Shown here piece by piece: positions 17,048-25,760 of a stretch of 64,000 bases of DNA (position 1 is the stretch's first letter; every line of letters begins with the position of its first letter). A program made the position numbers and the translations under genes. The notes below the pieces were generated by a model. That model was not told the origin of the DNA and ran no database searches. It was given only the letters and a program-made list of their open reading frames with translations. The stretch is taken from assembly GCF_900156725.1 (NCBI RefSeq), contig NZ_FTOI01000003.1:62001-126000 (forward strand), written 5' to 3'. The DNA is from Kaistella chaponensis. Lineage in GTDB: Bacteria; Bacteroidota; Bacteroidia; Flavobacteriales; Weeksellaceae.

Positions 17048-18592
17048 TTACTTCAGGAGCTTTTCCTTTTCAATGTCTTGCATCACCCAATCCAGTTGAA
17101 CGTCTTTTTTCTGCAAAACTTCCTGCAAAGTAGGGATGATTTCTACATTTGGAGTAACGCCCTTTTTAGTATTGGTAAAATTTATATGAGGTTTGATGAG
17201 CATTAAACCAATCGGTAACTGAAGTTTTGAATGGGGTAATTTTTCTGTAGAAAATCTTCCAGCAACGGTTCCGTCATTTGCGCCACCTGTTTCTTCACCT
17301 ACCAAAAATGCGCGGTTTTCGCCTTTTAACTTGGAGGGTAAAATAGAAGCGGCAGAAAAACTGCTTCCATTGATGAGTACATAAATTTTTCCTTTAAAAT
17401 GATCCTTTTTTGGTTTTTTCAAAGCGAATATTCCATTGTTCTTTAATAAAAACCGTTCATCTGTTTTTTTTACGGAAAGTGCAGTTCCAACCCAATAAAA
17501 AGGATAAGCTATCGCTGCAAATGGCGTAAAAAATGGCGACATTCCCTTAAAATAATCCGCATGAAACATCGCATTTCTGGAGGTCACTTCGATGTCATCG
17601 ATAAACTGAAAATTTTCTGAAACCAAATACGAATAGAGATTATTGATCTCATATAACGAGCCACCCAAATTATTCCGAACATCTAAAATCAAATATTTCG
17701 CAGGTAAGTTTTTGAGTGTTGAGAAGCTTTCTTTGTAGAATTTTTTAGAATAAGTCCCGGAAAAGGTTTTGATTTTCATGTACGCAACGGTGCTGTCTTT
17801 GGTTGGGAACTGCAGATCACGATTATAAGATTTGGTCACCACATTATAATCGTTGGTTTTTCCCTTCTGTGTTTTTGTCACTTTTTTCGTCGCAGTTTCT
17901 TCTTTTTGCTTTTCTTCTTTCGTGATTTTTTCTCTTTTCAAATAGAGATTTTTGACCTCGTTTTGGTATTTGGTTTCTAATTGTACGCTGTCTAAAATTC
18001 CATATTCAGCGGTGAAATAAGAAGGCCATCTTAACGCCAAAATATATTTTTGGAAGGTTTCATTTTCACCATCGCTGTTTATAAACGGTCGGTATTTTTT
18101 GAGTAAATCTTTAGCCTGAATATCTTTAATTTTAAGAATTTCCGTTCCCACATTCATATTGGGAATTTTATCAGGATTGTCTTTTACAAAAATTTGGTCA
18201 CCCTCAATTATAAAATTATACCGACTCAATAATCCTTTCTGATATTCCAGATTTTTGATTTCTTTTTTTGTTAAACGCTTTGTTAAAGGCATTAATCGCA
18301 AATGCCCTTCTTTGATATCAGAAATAATGGGCGCCAATTTCTGGTAAAACGCGTTCGGTTTTAAAGGTTCATTAAGGGTTGTTTTTAAACTATCGAATTT
18401 ATAATCCAGCTCTTTTTTGGAGATATACCAATATAAATTGGGGTGAAGTTTTTGTAGTTTTTCATAGGCAAAATCGACGTCTTTTTTTAGTTTTTCTGGT
18501 GCAATGGGAATTTCAAGTTTTTCATTCCATTTTTTAACTGAAATGCAGGAACTAAAGAAAGCGAGTAAGATGAACAGAACAATTTTCCTCAA
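17048..18592 (-). CDS. S41 family peptidase lipoprotein
   Basis: A 514-residue protein with a lipoprotein signal (FSSC, Cys16). The C-terminal half is an S41 (tail-specific protease-like) domain: SYNRDLQFPTKDSTVAYMKI, YLILDVRNNLGGSLYEINNLY, and VLINGSSFSAASILP near residue 405-415 carrying the likely nucleophilic Ser. No clear PDZ domain is seen; the N-terminal half is helical and basic with a Lys-rich linker (about 225-240). It should be a periplasm-facing protease at a membrane. A terminator-like hairpin lies beyond it, in front of pncA. Confidence 0.85.
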   Translation of the reverse strand: MRKIVLFILLAFFSSCISVKKWNEKLEIPIAPEKLKKDVDFAYEKLQKLHPNLYWYISKKELDYKFDSLKTTLNEPLKPNAFYQKLAPIISDIKEGHLRLMPLTKRLTKKEIKNLEYQKGLLSRYNFIIEGDQIFVKDNPDKIPNMNVGTEILKIKDIQAKDLLKKYRPFINSDGENETFQKYILALRWPSYFTAEYGILDSVQLETKYQNEVKNLYLKREKITKEEKQKEETATKKVTKTQKGKTNDYNVVTKSYNRDLQFPTKDSTVAYMKIKTFSGTYSKKFYKESFSTLKNLPAKYLILDVRNNLGGSLYEINNLYSYLVSENFQFIDDIEVTSRNAMFHADYFKGMSPFFTPFAAIAYPFYWVGTALSVKKTDERFLLKNNGIFALKKPKKDHFKGKIYVLINGSSFSAASILPSKLKGENRAFLVGEETGGANDGTVAGRFSTEKLPHSKLQLPIGLMLIKPHINFTNTKKGVTPNVEIIPTLQEVLQKKDVQLDWVMQDIEKEKLLK

Positions 18593-18636
18593 TGTAAAAT
18601 TTTTATAAAAATAGAAAAATTATCCAAGTAAAAATC

Positions 18637-18666
18637 TAAAAAAACGCCACAATAAATTGCAGCGTT
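18637..18666 (-). terminator. terminator of pncA
   Basis: On the minus strand: AACGC, inner CAAT...ATTG pairing, GCGTT and a T-run. It follows the pncA stop by about 25 bases. Confidence 0.6.
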
Positions 18667-18689
18667 CATTAAACTTGAAATGTACTATT

Positions 18690-19295
18690 TTAACCTAAAA
18701 TAGTTACCGAATTTTGCAACATTTCATAGATCGCATCTTTTCCATTTTCTGGTTTTACGTTTACAGCGCGCGTTCCATTAAAATGCAAACAGGTGACATA
18801 ACCCAATTGTGCTGCATCTAAACATGTAAATTTCACACAATAATCGAGCGCTAAACCGACAACTTCGAGCAATTGAATATCGTGGTACTTTAAATAATCA
18901 TCTAATCCGGTTTTTGTAAAATGATTATTATCCTGAAAGCCGCTGTAGCTGTCGAAATCTATATTTTTACCTTTTTGAATAATGTGATCTACTTTTTCGC
19001 GGTTCAAATCTTTGTGAAATTCTGCGCCAGAAGTTCCTTGCACACAATGATCGGGCCACATAAATTGCGGAATTCCGTTTAAAATAATGGTGTCGCCTAC
19101 CTTTTTTCCGTTGGTAGAAGCAAAACTTTTGTGATTTGCTGGATGCCAATCTTGGGTGAGAACTATTTTATCATACTCATTTTCCTCCATAAGAAGATTA
19201 ACGTAAGAAATAATTTCGTTGGCTCCAGGAACTGCAAGTGCGCCACCTTCGCAAAAATCATTTTGAACATCGACTATAATTAGGGCTTTTTTCAT
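18690..19295 (-). CDS. pncA: nicotinamidase
   Basis: A 201-residue isochorismatase-fold amidase. The catalytic triad is visible: Asp9 (IIVDVQNDF), Lys108 (IIQKGKNIDFDSYSGF) and Cys153 (LALDYCVKFTC). Metal ligands are Asp49, His51 (QDWHPANH) and His83 (PDHC). PncA converts nicotinamide to nicotinic acid for NAD salvage. It stands alone between its terminator and a divergent gene. Confidence 0.95.
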   Translation of the reverse strand: MKKALIIVDVQNDFCEGGALAVPGANEIISYVNLLMEENEYDKIVLTQDWHPANHKSFASTNGKKVGDTIILNGIPQFMWPDHCVQGTSGAEFHKDLNREKVDHIIQKGKNIDFDSYSGFQDNNHFTKTGLDDYLKYHDIQLLEVVGLALDYCVKFTCLDAAQLGYVTCLHFNGTRAVNVKPENGKDAIYEMLQNSVTILG

Positions 19296-19438
19296 ATTTA
19301 ATGATTATAAATTTTATATTAACTTTAAGAAAAACACAAAAGCAAATTGCGGTTTTATGTTGTAAATTTACGAAACTGAAAACGCAAAATTTTAGCCAAA
19401 ATGAATATTCAGTCAAATCGTCAAAATATTAAAATATC

Positions 19439-19975
19439 ATGGACAAATTAGAACAAAAAAAATATCCTATTGGTCAATTTCAGTGTCCAGAAAAAATTTC
19501 TGACCCAGAATTAGATCAGTTTATCAGAACCATAAAAGAGTTTCCAAGCAAACTCAAACATCTGGTAGAAAACTGGACCGATGAGCAGTTGGATACGCAA
19601 TACAGAGAAGGCGGTTGGAAAGTTCGGCAACTCATCAATCATCTTGCAGACAGTCACATGAACAGTTTTATTCGTTTTAAATTGGCTTTAACAGAAGAAA
19701 ATCCAACTATAAAACCTTACGATGAAGCAAAATGGGCAGAATTGCAAGACAGTTTCAATATTGAAATTAAACCCGCGCTTCAAATTTTGAAAGGATTGCA
19801 CAAAAGATGGGTATATGAAATGAAATGTCTCACCAACAAGGAGTTGCAGAGTACTTTTCACCATCCAGAGCAAAATAAAAATATTACACTTAGAGAAAGT
19901 ATAGGGTTTTATTCGTGGCATTGTGATCATCATTTTGCACACATCATAAATTTGAAAATTGAAAAAGGTTGGTAA
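19439..19975 (+). CDS. YfiT-like DinB-fold bacillithiol transferase
   Basis: A 178-residue DinB/YfiT-family protein. It opens with the family's YPIGQFQCPEKIS and has the three metal ligands of the four-helix bundle: His68 (INHLADSHMN), His161 and His165 (WHCDHHFAHI). YfiT relatives are metal-dependent thiol transferases, with bacillithiol the likely cosubstrate in low-GC Gram-positives and Bacteroidota. The next gene, YtxJ, belongs to the same thiol system, which supports this reading. Confidence 0.88.
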   Translation: MDKLEQKKYPIGQFQCPEKISDPELDQFIRTIKEFPSKLKHLVENWTDEQLDTQYREGGWKVRQLINHLADSHMNSFIRFKLALTEENPTIKPYDEAKWAELQDSFNIEIKPALQILKGLHKRWVYEMKCLTNKELQSTFHHPEQNKNITLRESIGFYSWHCDHHFAHIINLKIEKGW

Positions 19976-20080
19976 AATTTTCTTAAGGGAAAATTAGATC
20001 ATTTAAATGCGATAGATCAACAAATAAGATGACCTAAAACCGAAATTTTTAGAAGCAATCATCATTAAATAGAATAGAAT

Positions 20081-20455
20081 ATGAGTTTTTTAAATAAATT
20101 ATTTGGCAGTCCAGAAAAGGAAAATTCTTCAGAAACTTTTTGGAAAAATATCACCTCCGAAGAGGATTTGAATAAAGCAATAGAAGAGTCTGCAACGAAG
20201 AAAGTAGCGATTTTTAAACATTCTACGAGTTGTTTTATTAGTAAAACTGTTTTGAAAAACTTCGAAAAAGAAGTAGCAAATACTGATAAAGAGGTATCAT
20301 ATTATTTCCTGGATTTGCTTGCGCACCGAAATATTTCAAATAAAATTGCGGAACAGCTTGAAGTAACGCATCAAAGTCCGCAATTAATTGTTTTGGAAAA
20401 CGGTAAAGCCACCAAAAATGCTTCTCATAGCGATATTTCTGTTTCATTACTTTAA
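20081..20455 (+). CDS. ytxJ: bacillithiol system redox-active protein YtxJ
   Basis: A 124-residue thioredoxin-fold protein of the YtxJ family (DUF2847). The single active Cys51 lies in KHSTSCFIS, where relatives have a TxCPIS-like motif; the usual Pro after Cys is Phe here. QSPQLIVLENGK carries the Ser-Pro segment placed like the thioredoxin cis-Pro. YtxJ is thought to remove bacillithiol from proteins (monothiol bacilliredoxin). The Crp/Fnr gene starts 8 bases after its stop. Confidence 0.85.
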   Translation: MSFLNKLFGSPEKENSSETFWKNITSEEDLNKAIEESATKKVAIFKHSTSCFISKTVLKNFEKEVANTDKEVSYYFLDLLAHRNISNKIAEQLEVTHQSPQLIVLENGKATKNASHSDISVSLL

Positions 20456-20463
20456 TATTTTTT

Positions 20464-21054
20464 ATGGACAATATTGAAACTTATTTATCGGAAATTTTAG
20501 AAATACCAAAGGATGCCATTACCACCTGCAGTGGTTTTTATGTTTCTAAAAAAGTGGCAAAAAATGAATTTGTGTTAAGAGAAGGTGAAATCTGTTTAGA
20601 CACTTTTTTTGTAGAAAAAGGCTTGCTTCGAATGTTTTCTCTCGATAAAAACGGCAAAGAGCACGTTATTCAATTTGCACCAGAAAACTGGTTGATTTCT
20701 GACCGAAGTTCCCTGAATTTCAATGAAAAATCTAAATTTTATATTGAAGCAATTGAAGATACAGAAGTCTTTATTTTGGGCAATGATTTTTTCACCAAAA
20801 TGATAGAAAATTATCCGCATATTGCAGAAAGAAATGACTTGCTGTTGCAAAAACACATTCGAAATTTGCAAAATCGCGTGAACTCTCTTTTAGCAGATAC
20901 CGCGGAAGAAAGGTATATGAATTTCATCAAAATGTATCCGGATATTTTGTTGCGTGTTCCACAATGGATGGTTGCTTCTTATCTGGGAATCACCCCCGAA
21001 AGTTTGAGCAGAGTTCGAAAGGAATTGGCAAGGAAGAATTTTGAGATTTCGTAA
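20464..21054 (+). CDS. Crp/Fnr family transcriptional regulator
   Basis: A 196-residue regulator with an N-terminal cyclic-nucleotide-binding-like beta barrel (VLREGEICLDTFFVEKGLLRMF, HVIQFAPENWLIS) and a C-terminal helix-turn-helix (RVPQWMVASYLGITPESLSRVRKELA). There is no cysteine cluster for an Fnr iron-sulphur centre and no clear cAMP phosphate cassette. Its 8-base gap to ytxJ suggests one transcript, so it may respond to redox or nitrosative stress; that is inference. Confidence 0.88.
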   Translation: MDNIETYLSEILEIPKDAITTCSGFYVSKKVAKNEFVLREGEICLDTFFVEKGLLRMFSLDKNGKEHVIQFAPENWLISDRSSLNFNEKSKFYIEAIEDTEVFILGNDFFTKMIENYPHIAERNDLLLQKHIRNLQNRVNSLLADTAEERYMNFIKMYPDILLRVPQWMVASYLGITPESLSRVRKELARKNFEIS

Positions 21055-21069
21055 TTTTTAGAGCTTAGT

Positions 21070-21543
21070 TTACTTTAAGTTTTTTCTGTAATTCAGCCAC
21101 TGAACAAGCATAGAAATTCCAACAAAGAGATAAAATATAAAAATGGAAACACTGAATAAATCAAAATTCCAATACATTCTATCTTGAAAAATCACAATAA
21201 AAAAGGTAACAATTGGAACGAAAAAAATGGTAAATAATAAAAAAGGATAATTTTTTTTATTCCAGAAAAAGAAAGGAATTCGACCTCCCATGAAATAACC
21301 CGGATTTAAACTGTTTTTATGCCAATCATCAAAATCTTGCTGAAAATTCTCGTCTACTTCAACCTCCTTTTCATCTAAATTTAAATCATCAATAATTTTC
21401 AAAATTTTTGATTCTTGATATTCATCTGAAGAAATAGTACCATTTTCTAAATCGATAGAATGTGCTATTTTCTGCTCCTCCAAAACGGAATGAACATATT
21501 CTAAATTTGAAACGAATTTGAAGATTTTGATAACTTTCATCAA
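21070..21543 (-). CDS. hypothetical membrane protein
   Basis: A 157-residue protein with two C-terminal membrane helices (about 100-118 and 128-147) and a cytoplasmic N-terminus that reads like a small alpha/beta domain (IKIFKFVSNLEYVHSVLEEQKI...SDEYQESKILKIID), possibly DUF2007-like. It follows rpoD on the same strand but is separated from it by a terminator. No function can be given. Confidence 0.65.
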   Translation of the reverse strand: MMKVIKIFKFVSNLEYVHSVLEEQKIAHSIDLENGTISSDEYQESKILKIIDDLNLDEKEVEVDENFQQDFDDWHKNSLNPGYFMGGRIPFFFWNKKNYPFLLFTIFFVPIVTFFIVIFQDRMYWNFDLFSVSIFIFYLFVGISMLVQWLNYRKNLK

Positions 21544-21550
21544 TTTAAAT

Positions 21551-21580
21551 AAAAAAAAGCAGGCTGTAAAAAACCTGCTC
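21551..21580 (-). terminator. terminator of rpoD
   Basis: On the minus strand: AGCAGG, loop, CCTGCT and eight T. It lies 28 bases after the rpoD stop and just ahead of the downstream gene. Confidence 0.85.
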
Positions 21581-21607
21581 TAATTTATAAAATATTTCTC
21601 AGAAATA

Positions 21608-22474
21608 TTATTTCCCCAAATAAGATTTCAAAATCTTACTTCTGGTATTGTGTTTCAATCTTTTGATCGCTTTCTCTTTGATCTGACGAACTCTTTCTCT
21701 TGTTAGATCAAAAGTTTCCCCGATTTCTTCCAAAGTCATAGGATGTTTGCCGTTCAAACCGAAATACAAACGAACCAAATCAGCTTCACGCGGAGTCAAT
21801 GTTTGCAACGCTCTTTCGATTTCAATTTGAAGGGATTCCAACATCAAATCTTTATCTGGACTTGGTGATTCACCGGAACGCAAAACGTCATATAAATTGG
21901 AGTCTTCACCTTCAACCAACGGAGCATCCATCGACAAGTGTCTTCCGGAGTTTTTCATTGATTCCTTGATGTCGTCTTCGCTCATATCCAAAACTTCCGC
22001 TAACTCTTCAGGAGAAGGAGGTCTTTCGTTTTCCTGCTCCAAATGTGCGTAGGCTTTGTTAATTTTATTGATTGATCCAATTTTATTTAATGGCAATCTT
22101 ACAATTCTCGACTGTTCTGCCAAAGCTTGCAAAATCGACTGACGAATCCACCAAACAGCATAAGAAATAAATTTAAAACCTCTGGTTTCATCATATCTTT
22201 TAGCTGCTTTCATCAAACCAAGATTTCCTTCGTTAATCAAATCGGGTAGGGAAAGACCTTGATTTTGGTATTGTTTAGAAACAGAAACCACGAAACGCAA
22301 GTTGGCTTTAATCAATTTTTCAAGAGCAACTCGGTCTCCTGCACGGATTTTTTGCGCCAATTCAACCTCTTCGTCGGCAGTAATCAAATCTACTTTTCCG
22401 ATTTCTTGTAAATACTTATCCAGTGATGCGGTTTCTCTGTTGGTAACCTGTTTTGTAATTTTTAATTGTCTCAT
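21608..22474 (-). CDS. rpoD: primary sigma factor RpoD, Bacteroidota type
   Basis: A 288-residue sigma-70 factor beginning [14 protein letters not shown], the standard start in this phylum; an in-frame ATG four codons upstream is less likely. Region 1.2 ([10 protein letters not shown]), 2.1-2.4 ([48 protein letters not shown]), 3 and 4.2 ([24 protein letters not shown]) are all present. It lacks region 1.1 and the non-conserved insert of proteobacterial RpoD, as expected for the sigma-ABfr type that reads TTG/TAnnTTTG promoters. Confidence 0.96.
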   Translation of the reverse strand: MRQLKITKQVTNRETASLDKYLQEIGKVDLITADEEVELAQKIRAGDRVALEKLIKANLRFVVSVSKQYQNQGLSLPDLINEGNLGLMKAAKRYDETRGFKFISYAVWWIRQSILQALAEQSRIVRLPLNKIGSINKINKAYAHLEQENERPPSPEELAEVLDMSEDDIKESMKNSGRHLSMDAPLVEGEDSNLYDVLRSGESPSPDKDLMLESLQIEIERALQTLTPREADLVRLYFGLNGKHPMTLEEIGETFDLTRERVRQIKEKAIKRLKHNTRSKILKSYLGK

Positions 22475-22569
22475 GTAATAAACCAATCCACTTTAAGGAC
22501 TGCATTATATTATACGACAGGAATCATCAAAAGGTTACAAAAGTTTATTCATTTTTAAATAAACTGTAT

Positions 22570-22683
22570 TTGGGCGACATCCCGATCGTTATCGGGACCG
22601 GCTTCCATTCCCGCTTTTTTCTTCCACTTCGTTCCATAAAAAGAGCTTCATTCAAGCCGGGTCGCATTTTCCGCACCCAATTA
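22570..22683. repeat. flavobacterial dispersed intergenic repeat
   Basis: GC-rich for this genome. It holds a TCCCGAT-CGTT-ATCGGGA palindrome (22580-22597) followed by CCGGCTTCCATTCCCGC and TCATTCAAGCCGGGTCGC. Read on the minus strand it gives the spurious peptide RKKREWKPVPITIGM, which I recall as a recurrent false ORF in Chryseobacterium-like genomes. It lies between rpoD and the T9SS gene and carries no transposase. Confidence 0.6.
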
Positions 22684-22712
22684 AATTTTCGGTAAAAAAT
22701 AAAAATGAGACC

Positions 22713-22749
22713 AAAAAAAAACTCATCCTGCAGTGGCACAGAATGAGTT
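22713..22749 (-). terminator. terminator of the T9SS beta-helix gene
   Basis: On the minus strand AACTCATTCTG pairs with CAGGATGAGTT across an 8-base loop, followed by nine T. It is 24 bases after the gene's stop. Confidence 0.85.
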
Positions 22750-22772
22750 CAAATTAATTATAAGAGTTTCAA

Positions 22773-24236
22773 TTATTTAATAATTAATTTTGTTGATTGT
22801 TTATAATTTTCATTTTGATAAACTAAAAAGTAAACTCCCGAAGTCGCTTTTAAGGAAATTACATTACTTCCTTTCGCTACATTTCCAGAATAAACGAGTT
22901 TCCCAGATATATCGGAAACCGTAATATTTCCAGAATTTTCAGCTACAAAGGAAAAAGTGCCATGACTTGGATTTGGATAGATCTTATTTAGAAGCGTCGA
23001 AGCATTATTCGTAGCCAAAGGAGCTGCGCATAAATAAGGTTTGAAATTAACCAATCCCAAAGCAGCATCATCTACTTTATGAGAGATCACATTTTCTACC
23101 ATTGTGTCATCTGAAAGTTCGCCTTCTCTCCAGCAATTATTTGTGGCACTCACTGCATTTGGAGTATTGTTGAAAAGAGCATATAATTGTCCACCATTTC
23201 CGTTGTTTTTAAAAATGTTTTGACCAACGCTTCCCAAACTTCCACCACCTAAATCTGCACTTGCAGTCGTAATCAAAGTGATTCCCCAAAGATGTCCACG
23301 AATTTGATTTTTTTCAATTTTAAATCCTAAACCTACAGCGCCGCTTCCGCTCAATGAGATTCCGCTTCCACCACTTGCAGGAATATTTTCAGTATTGTTA
23401 TTGGTTAAAATATTATTAGAAATCGTTCCCGAAGAAGCGTTTCCTGCGCAGGTAATTCCGTAACGGTTGTCTGTCACGGTGTTTCCATCGATTAGTACGT
23501 GATTTTCAACACCTAAAAGTGAAGAAACCGAAATTCCTCCTACTTTGGTTAATGTTCGGTCACCAATGATGGTATTGTTCAATATTTTCGTAATTCCGAT
23601 CCCACTTGGTCCCATGTTAATTTGCGGACGGTTAGAATTTAATTTCGTATTTCCCGAAAGATTATTATTGCTAAATTCCAAAGCAACAGATTGATTTGCT
23701 CCTGATGCAACTGCCGGTAAATCGTTACTCAAAAAAGTAGAATTTTTTACCACCGGATTTCCTTTAGAGAAATTAACGGCAGCTCCTGTAACCAATCCCG
23801 ATTTAAAATATCTCACGGTACAATTATCCATTAGAAAATTTCCCGTTAACACCTGAATTCCACCACCATATTCCAAAATGGTATTTTTAAAAGTTGCAAA
23901 GGAACCGTCTTCAAAGCGAATTCCTTTAAAAATGGTTGCAGGAGTTGTGGCGGTAATTAGAAAATTGGTTGCAGTGGTATCATACGTTCCAGCAATCGTT
24001 AATTGTACTCCACCGTCTATTTTTAAAGTGGTATTTTCATCCAACAAAAGTTTGTCTCCCACAGAAATAGTCACATTTGCAGTCATTTGGTAATCTGTCC
24101 CATTGTTTACAACTACAGTTGGAGCAGCGGTTGAAAGCGATGCTAAATTATAGGTAATTCCGGTTCCGGGACTCACAAACTGTGAAAAAAGAGAGAATGA
24201 AATTAAGGATAAAAATAAAATAGAAAGTTTCTTCAT
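22773..24236 (-). CDS. T9SS secreted parallel beta-helix protein
   Basis: A 487-residue exported protein; the ATG at 24236 gives a clean signal peptide (MKKLSILFLSLISFSLFSQ), so upstream in-frame starts are rejected. The body is a right-handed parallel beta-helix of Asn- and Gly-rich rungs (for example FRNTILEYGGG-like turns, ISNNILTNNNTENI, GISVSSLLG). The last about 70 residues (YPNPSHGTFSFV...SGVYFLVYQNENYKQSTKLIIK) form a T9SS type A sorting domain. No catalytic motif is seen; beta-helix proteins of this type often bind or cut polysaccharide. Confidence 0.88.
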   Translation of the reverse strand: MKKLSILFLSLISFSLFSQFVSPGTGITYNLASLSTAAPTVVVNNGTDYQMTANVTISVGDKLLLDENTTLKIDGGVQLTIAGTYDTTATNFLITATTPATIFKGIRFEDGSFATFKNTILEYGGGIQVLTGNFLMDNCTVRYFKSGLVTGAAVNFSKGNPVVKNSTFLSNDLPAVASGANQSVALEFSNNNLSGNTKLNSNRPQINMGPSGIGITKILNNTIIGDRTLTKVGGISVSSLLGVENHVLIDGNTVTDNRYGITCAGNASSGTISNNILTNNNTENIPASGGSGISLSGSGAVGLGFKIEKNQIRGHLWGITLITTASADLGGGSLGSVGQNIFKNNGNGGQLYALFNNTPNAVSATNNCWREGELSDDTMVENVISHKVDDAALGLVNFKPYLCAAPLATNNASTLLNKIYPNPSHGTFSFVAENSGNITVSDISGKLVYSGNVAKGSNVISLKATSGVYFLVYQNENYKQSTKLIIK

Positions 24237-24342
24237 AACAATTATAATTATTCTCAAAGTTAAAAATGTTATGCTAAAGATATGAGATACAAATGTTAAA
24301 ATTTGAACAGTATTTTTATAATTTTGACAAAAATAACATATT

Positions 24343-25206
24343 ATGGATTTTTCGCCAATCATTATAGGAACCATGCGGTGGGGAATTTGGGGAGCCAATC
24401 ATTCTAAAAAAGAAGTGCAGAATTTAATTCAGTCTTCTTTAGAGCAAAAGCTTTCCACATTTGATCACGCCGATATTTATGGCAATTATACGACTGAAAA
24501 ATTATTTGGAAATGCATTTTCCGAAATGAATTTAAAGCGTGAAGAGGTTCAATTTATTTCCAAATGTGGAATTGAAATGCCGTGCGACAACAGAAATTTC
24601 TCGGTGAAATCATATAATTATTCGAAGGAACATCTTCTGAAATCCGTTGATCAGAGTTTAGCCAATCTAAAAACAGATTATTTGGATTTGTTGTTACTTC
24701 ATCGTCCTTCACCTTTGATGAATCCTGAGGAAATTGCAGAAAGTTTCAGTATTTTAAAAACGCAGCATAAAGTCCGCCATTTTGGAGTTTCCAACTTTTC
24801 GCCCTCTCAATTTGACCTCATTAATAATGCCTTTCCCTTGATCACAAATCAGGTAGAAGTCTCTTTAAATGAACCTAAAGCTTTTTACGATGGAACATTA
24901 GATCAAATGATCATGAAACAATTAAAACCGATGGCTTATTCCGTTTTAGGGAATTATTTTTCGGAAAATACAGAAGAAAATAAACGAATAAAAAAAGTAC
25001 TTACTGTTCTTTGTGAAAAATACAATGTTGAAGAAAATCAGATTTTACTTGCCTTCATTTTAAAACATCCAGCTCAAATTTATCCTATTATTGGGACTTC
25101 GCGTGCAGAGAATTTGGTAAAATTCAAAAATAGTTTAAGCATCGATTTGGAACGCGAGGATTGGTTTAAACTGCTGGAAGCGAAGACAAATATAGAAGTT
25201 GATTAA
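24343..25206 (+). CDS. aldo/keto reductase
   Basis: A 287-residue NADPH-dependent aldo/keto reductase. The catalytic residues are visible: Asp and Tyr in FDHADIYGNYTTE, Lys in QFISKCGIE, His in LLLLHRPSPLM. NEPKAFYDG and the late PIIGTSRAENL segment form part of the cofactor site. It is close to the YdhF-type reductases. A TAATTTTG box (24319-24326) sits 17 bases before the ATG. Substrate unknown. Confidence 0.9.
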   Translation: MDFSPIIIGTMRWGIWGANHSKKEVQNLIQSSLEQKLSTFDHADIYGNYTTEKLFGNAFSEMNLKREEVQFISKCGIEMPCDNRNFSVKSYNYSKEHLLKSVDQSLANLKTDYLDLLLLHRPSPLMNPEEIAESFSILKTQHKVRHFGVSNFSPSQFDLINNAFPLITNQVEVSLNEPKAFYDGTLDQMIMKQLKPMAYSVLGNYFSENTEENKRIKKVLTVLCEKYNVEENQILLAFILKHPAQIYPIIGTSRAENLVKFKNSLSIDLEREDWFKLLEAKTNIEVD

Positions 25207-25347
25207 ACATTAAAAAAAATAGTGGTGTTATTAATATTATGTTGTATCTTGCAACCGTTTTTATAACCGAAGTCAATCTATGTTCATCCTTAGTTGAGTT
25301 TCATTTATAATTTACAAGCAAGTATTAATTTTTTAATTTTTTTTATG

Positions 25348-25713
25348 ATGAACATTTTTGTTTCAAACATTAACTATGCAACTCAAGAACAATCGTTGCA
25401 AGATTTATTTTCAGAATTTGGTGACGTATCGTCTGCCAAAATTATTACAGACAGAGAAACTGGGAGATCTAGAGGTTTCGGTTTTGTAGAAATGAGCGAC
25501 GAAGATGGCAAGAATGCTATCGAAGCTCTAAACGGAAAAGAATTGGACGGTAAAGAACTTAACATTTCTGAAGCTAAACCAAGAGAAGACAAACCAAGAA
25601 GAAGTTTCGACAACAACCGTTCAGGCGGTGGTGGTTACGGAGGTGGAAATCGTGGAGGCGGTGGAAGCGGATACGGAGGTGGAAGCCGAAGTGGAGGTGG
25701 ATCTAACTGGTAG
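25348..25713 (+). CDS. RRM-domain RNA-binding protein
   Basis: A 121-residue protein with one RNA recognition motif (about residues 1-80) and a Gly-rich tail. RNP2 is NIFVSNINY and RNP1 is SRGFGFVEM. The tail is made of GGGGYGGGNRGG-like repeats ending SNW. Such single-RRM proteins are often cold-induced RNA chaperones in Bacteroidota and cyanobacteria. MNIFVSN is the usual start; the Met just before (25345) is equally possible, and the longer reading from 25294 is rejected. The 140-base leader suggests post-transcriptional control. Confidence 0.92.
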   Translation: MNIFVSNINYATQEQSLQDLFSEFGDVSSAKIITDRETGRSRGFGFVEMSDEDGKNAIEALNGKELDGKELNISEAKPREDKPRRSFDNNRSGGGGYGGGNRGGGGSGYGGGSRSGGGSNW

Positions 25714-25732
25714 AAACTTACCTAAATAATTG

Positions 25733-25760
25733 AAGCGACTTTTTTAAGTCGCTTTTTTTT
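25733..25760 (+). terminator. rho-independent terminator
   Basis: AAGCGACTT, TTTT, AAGTCGCTT and a T-run, 20 bases after the RRM gene. It touches the stop codon of the convergent DUF4153 gene. Confidence 0.88.

Noticed and set aside
22545-22739. Minus-strand frame of 64 codons between the T9SS gene and rpoD
   Set aside because: It is produced by the dispersed GC-rich repeat and the terminator next to it.
24237-24398. Longer N-terminus of the T9SS beta-helix protein
   Set aside because: The internal ATG at 24236 gives a clean signal peptide; the upstream part overlaps the divergent aldo/keto reductase start.
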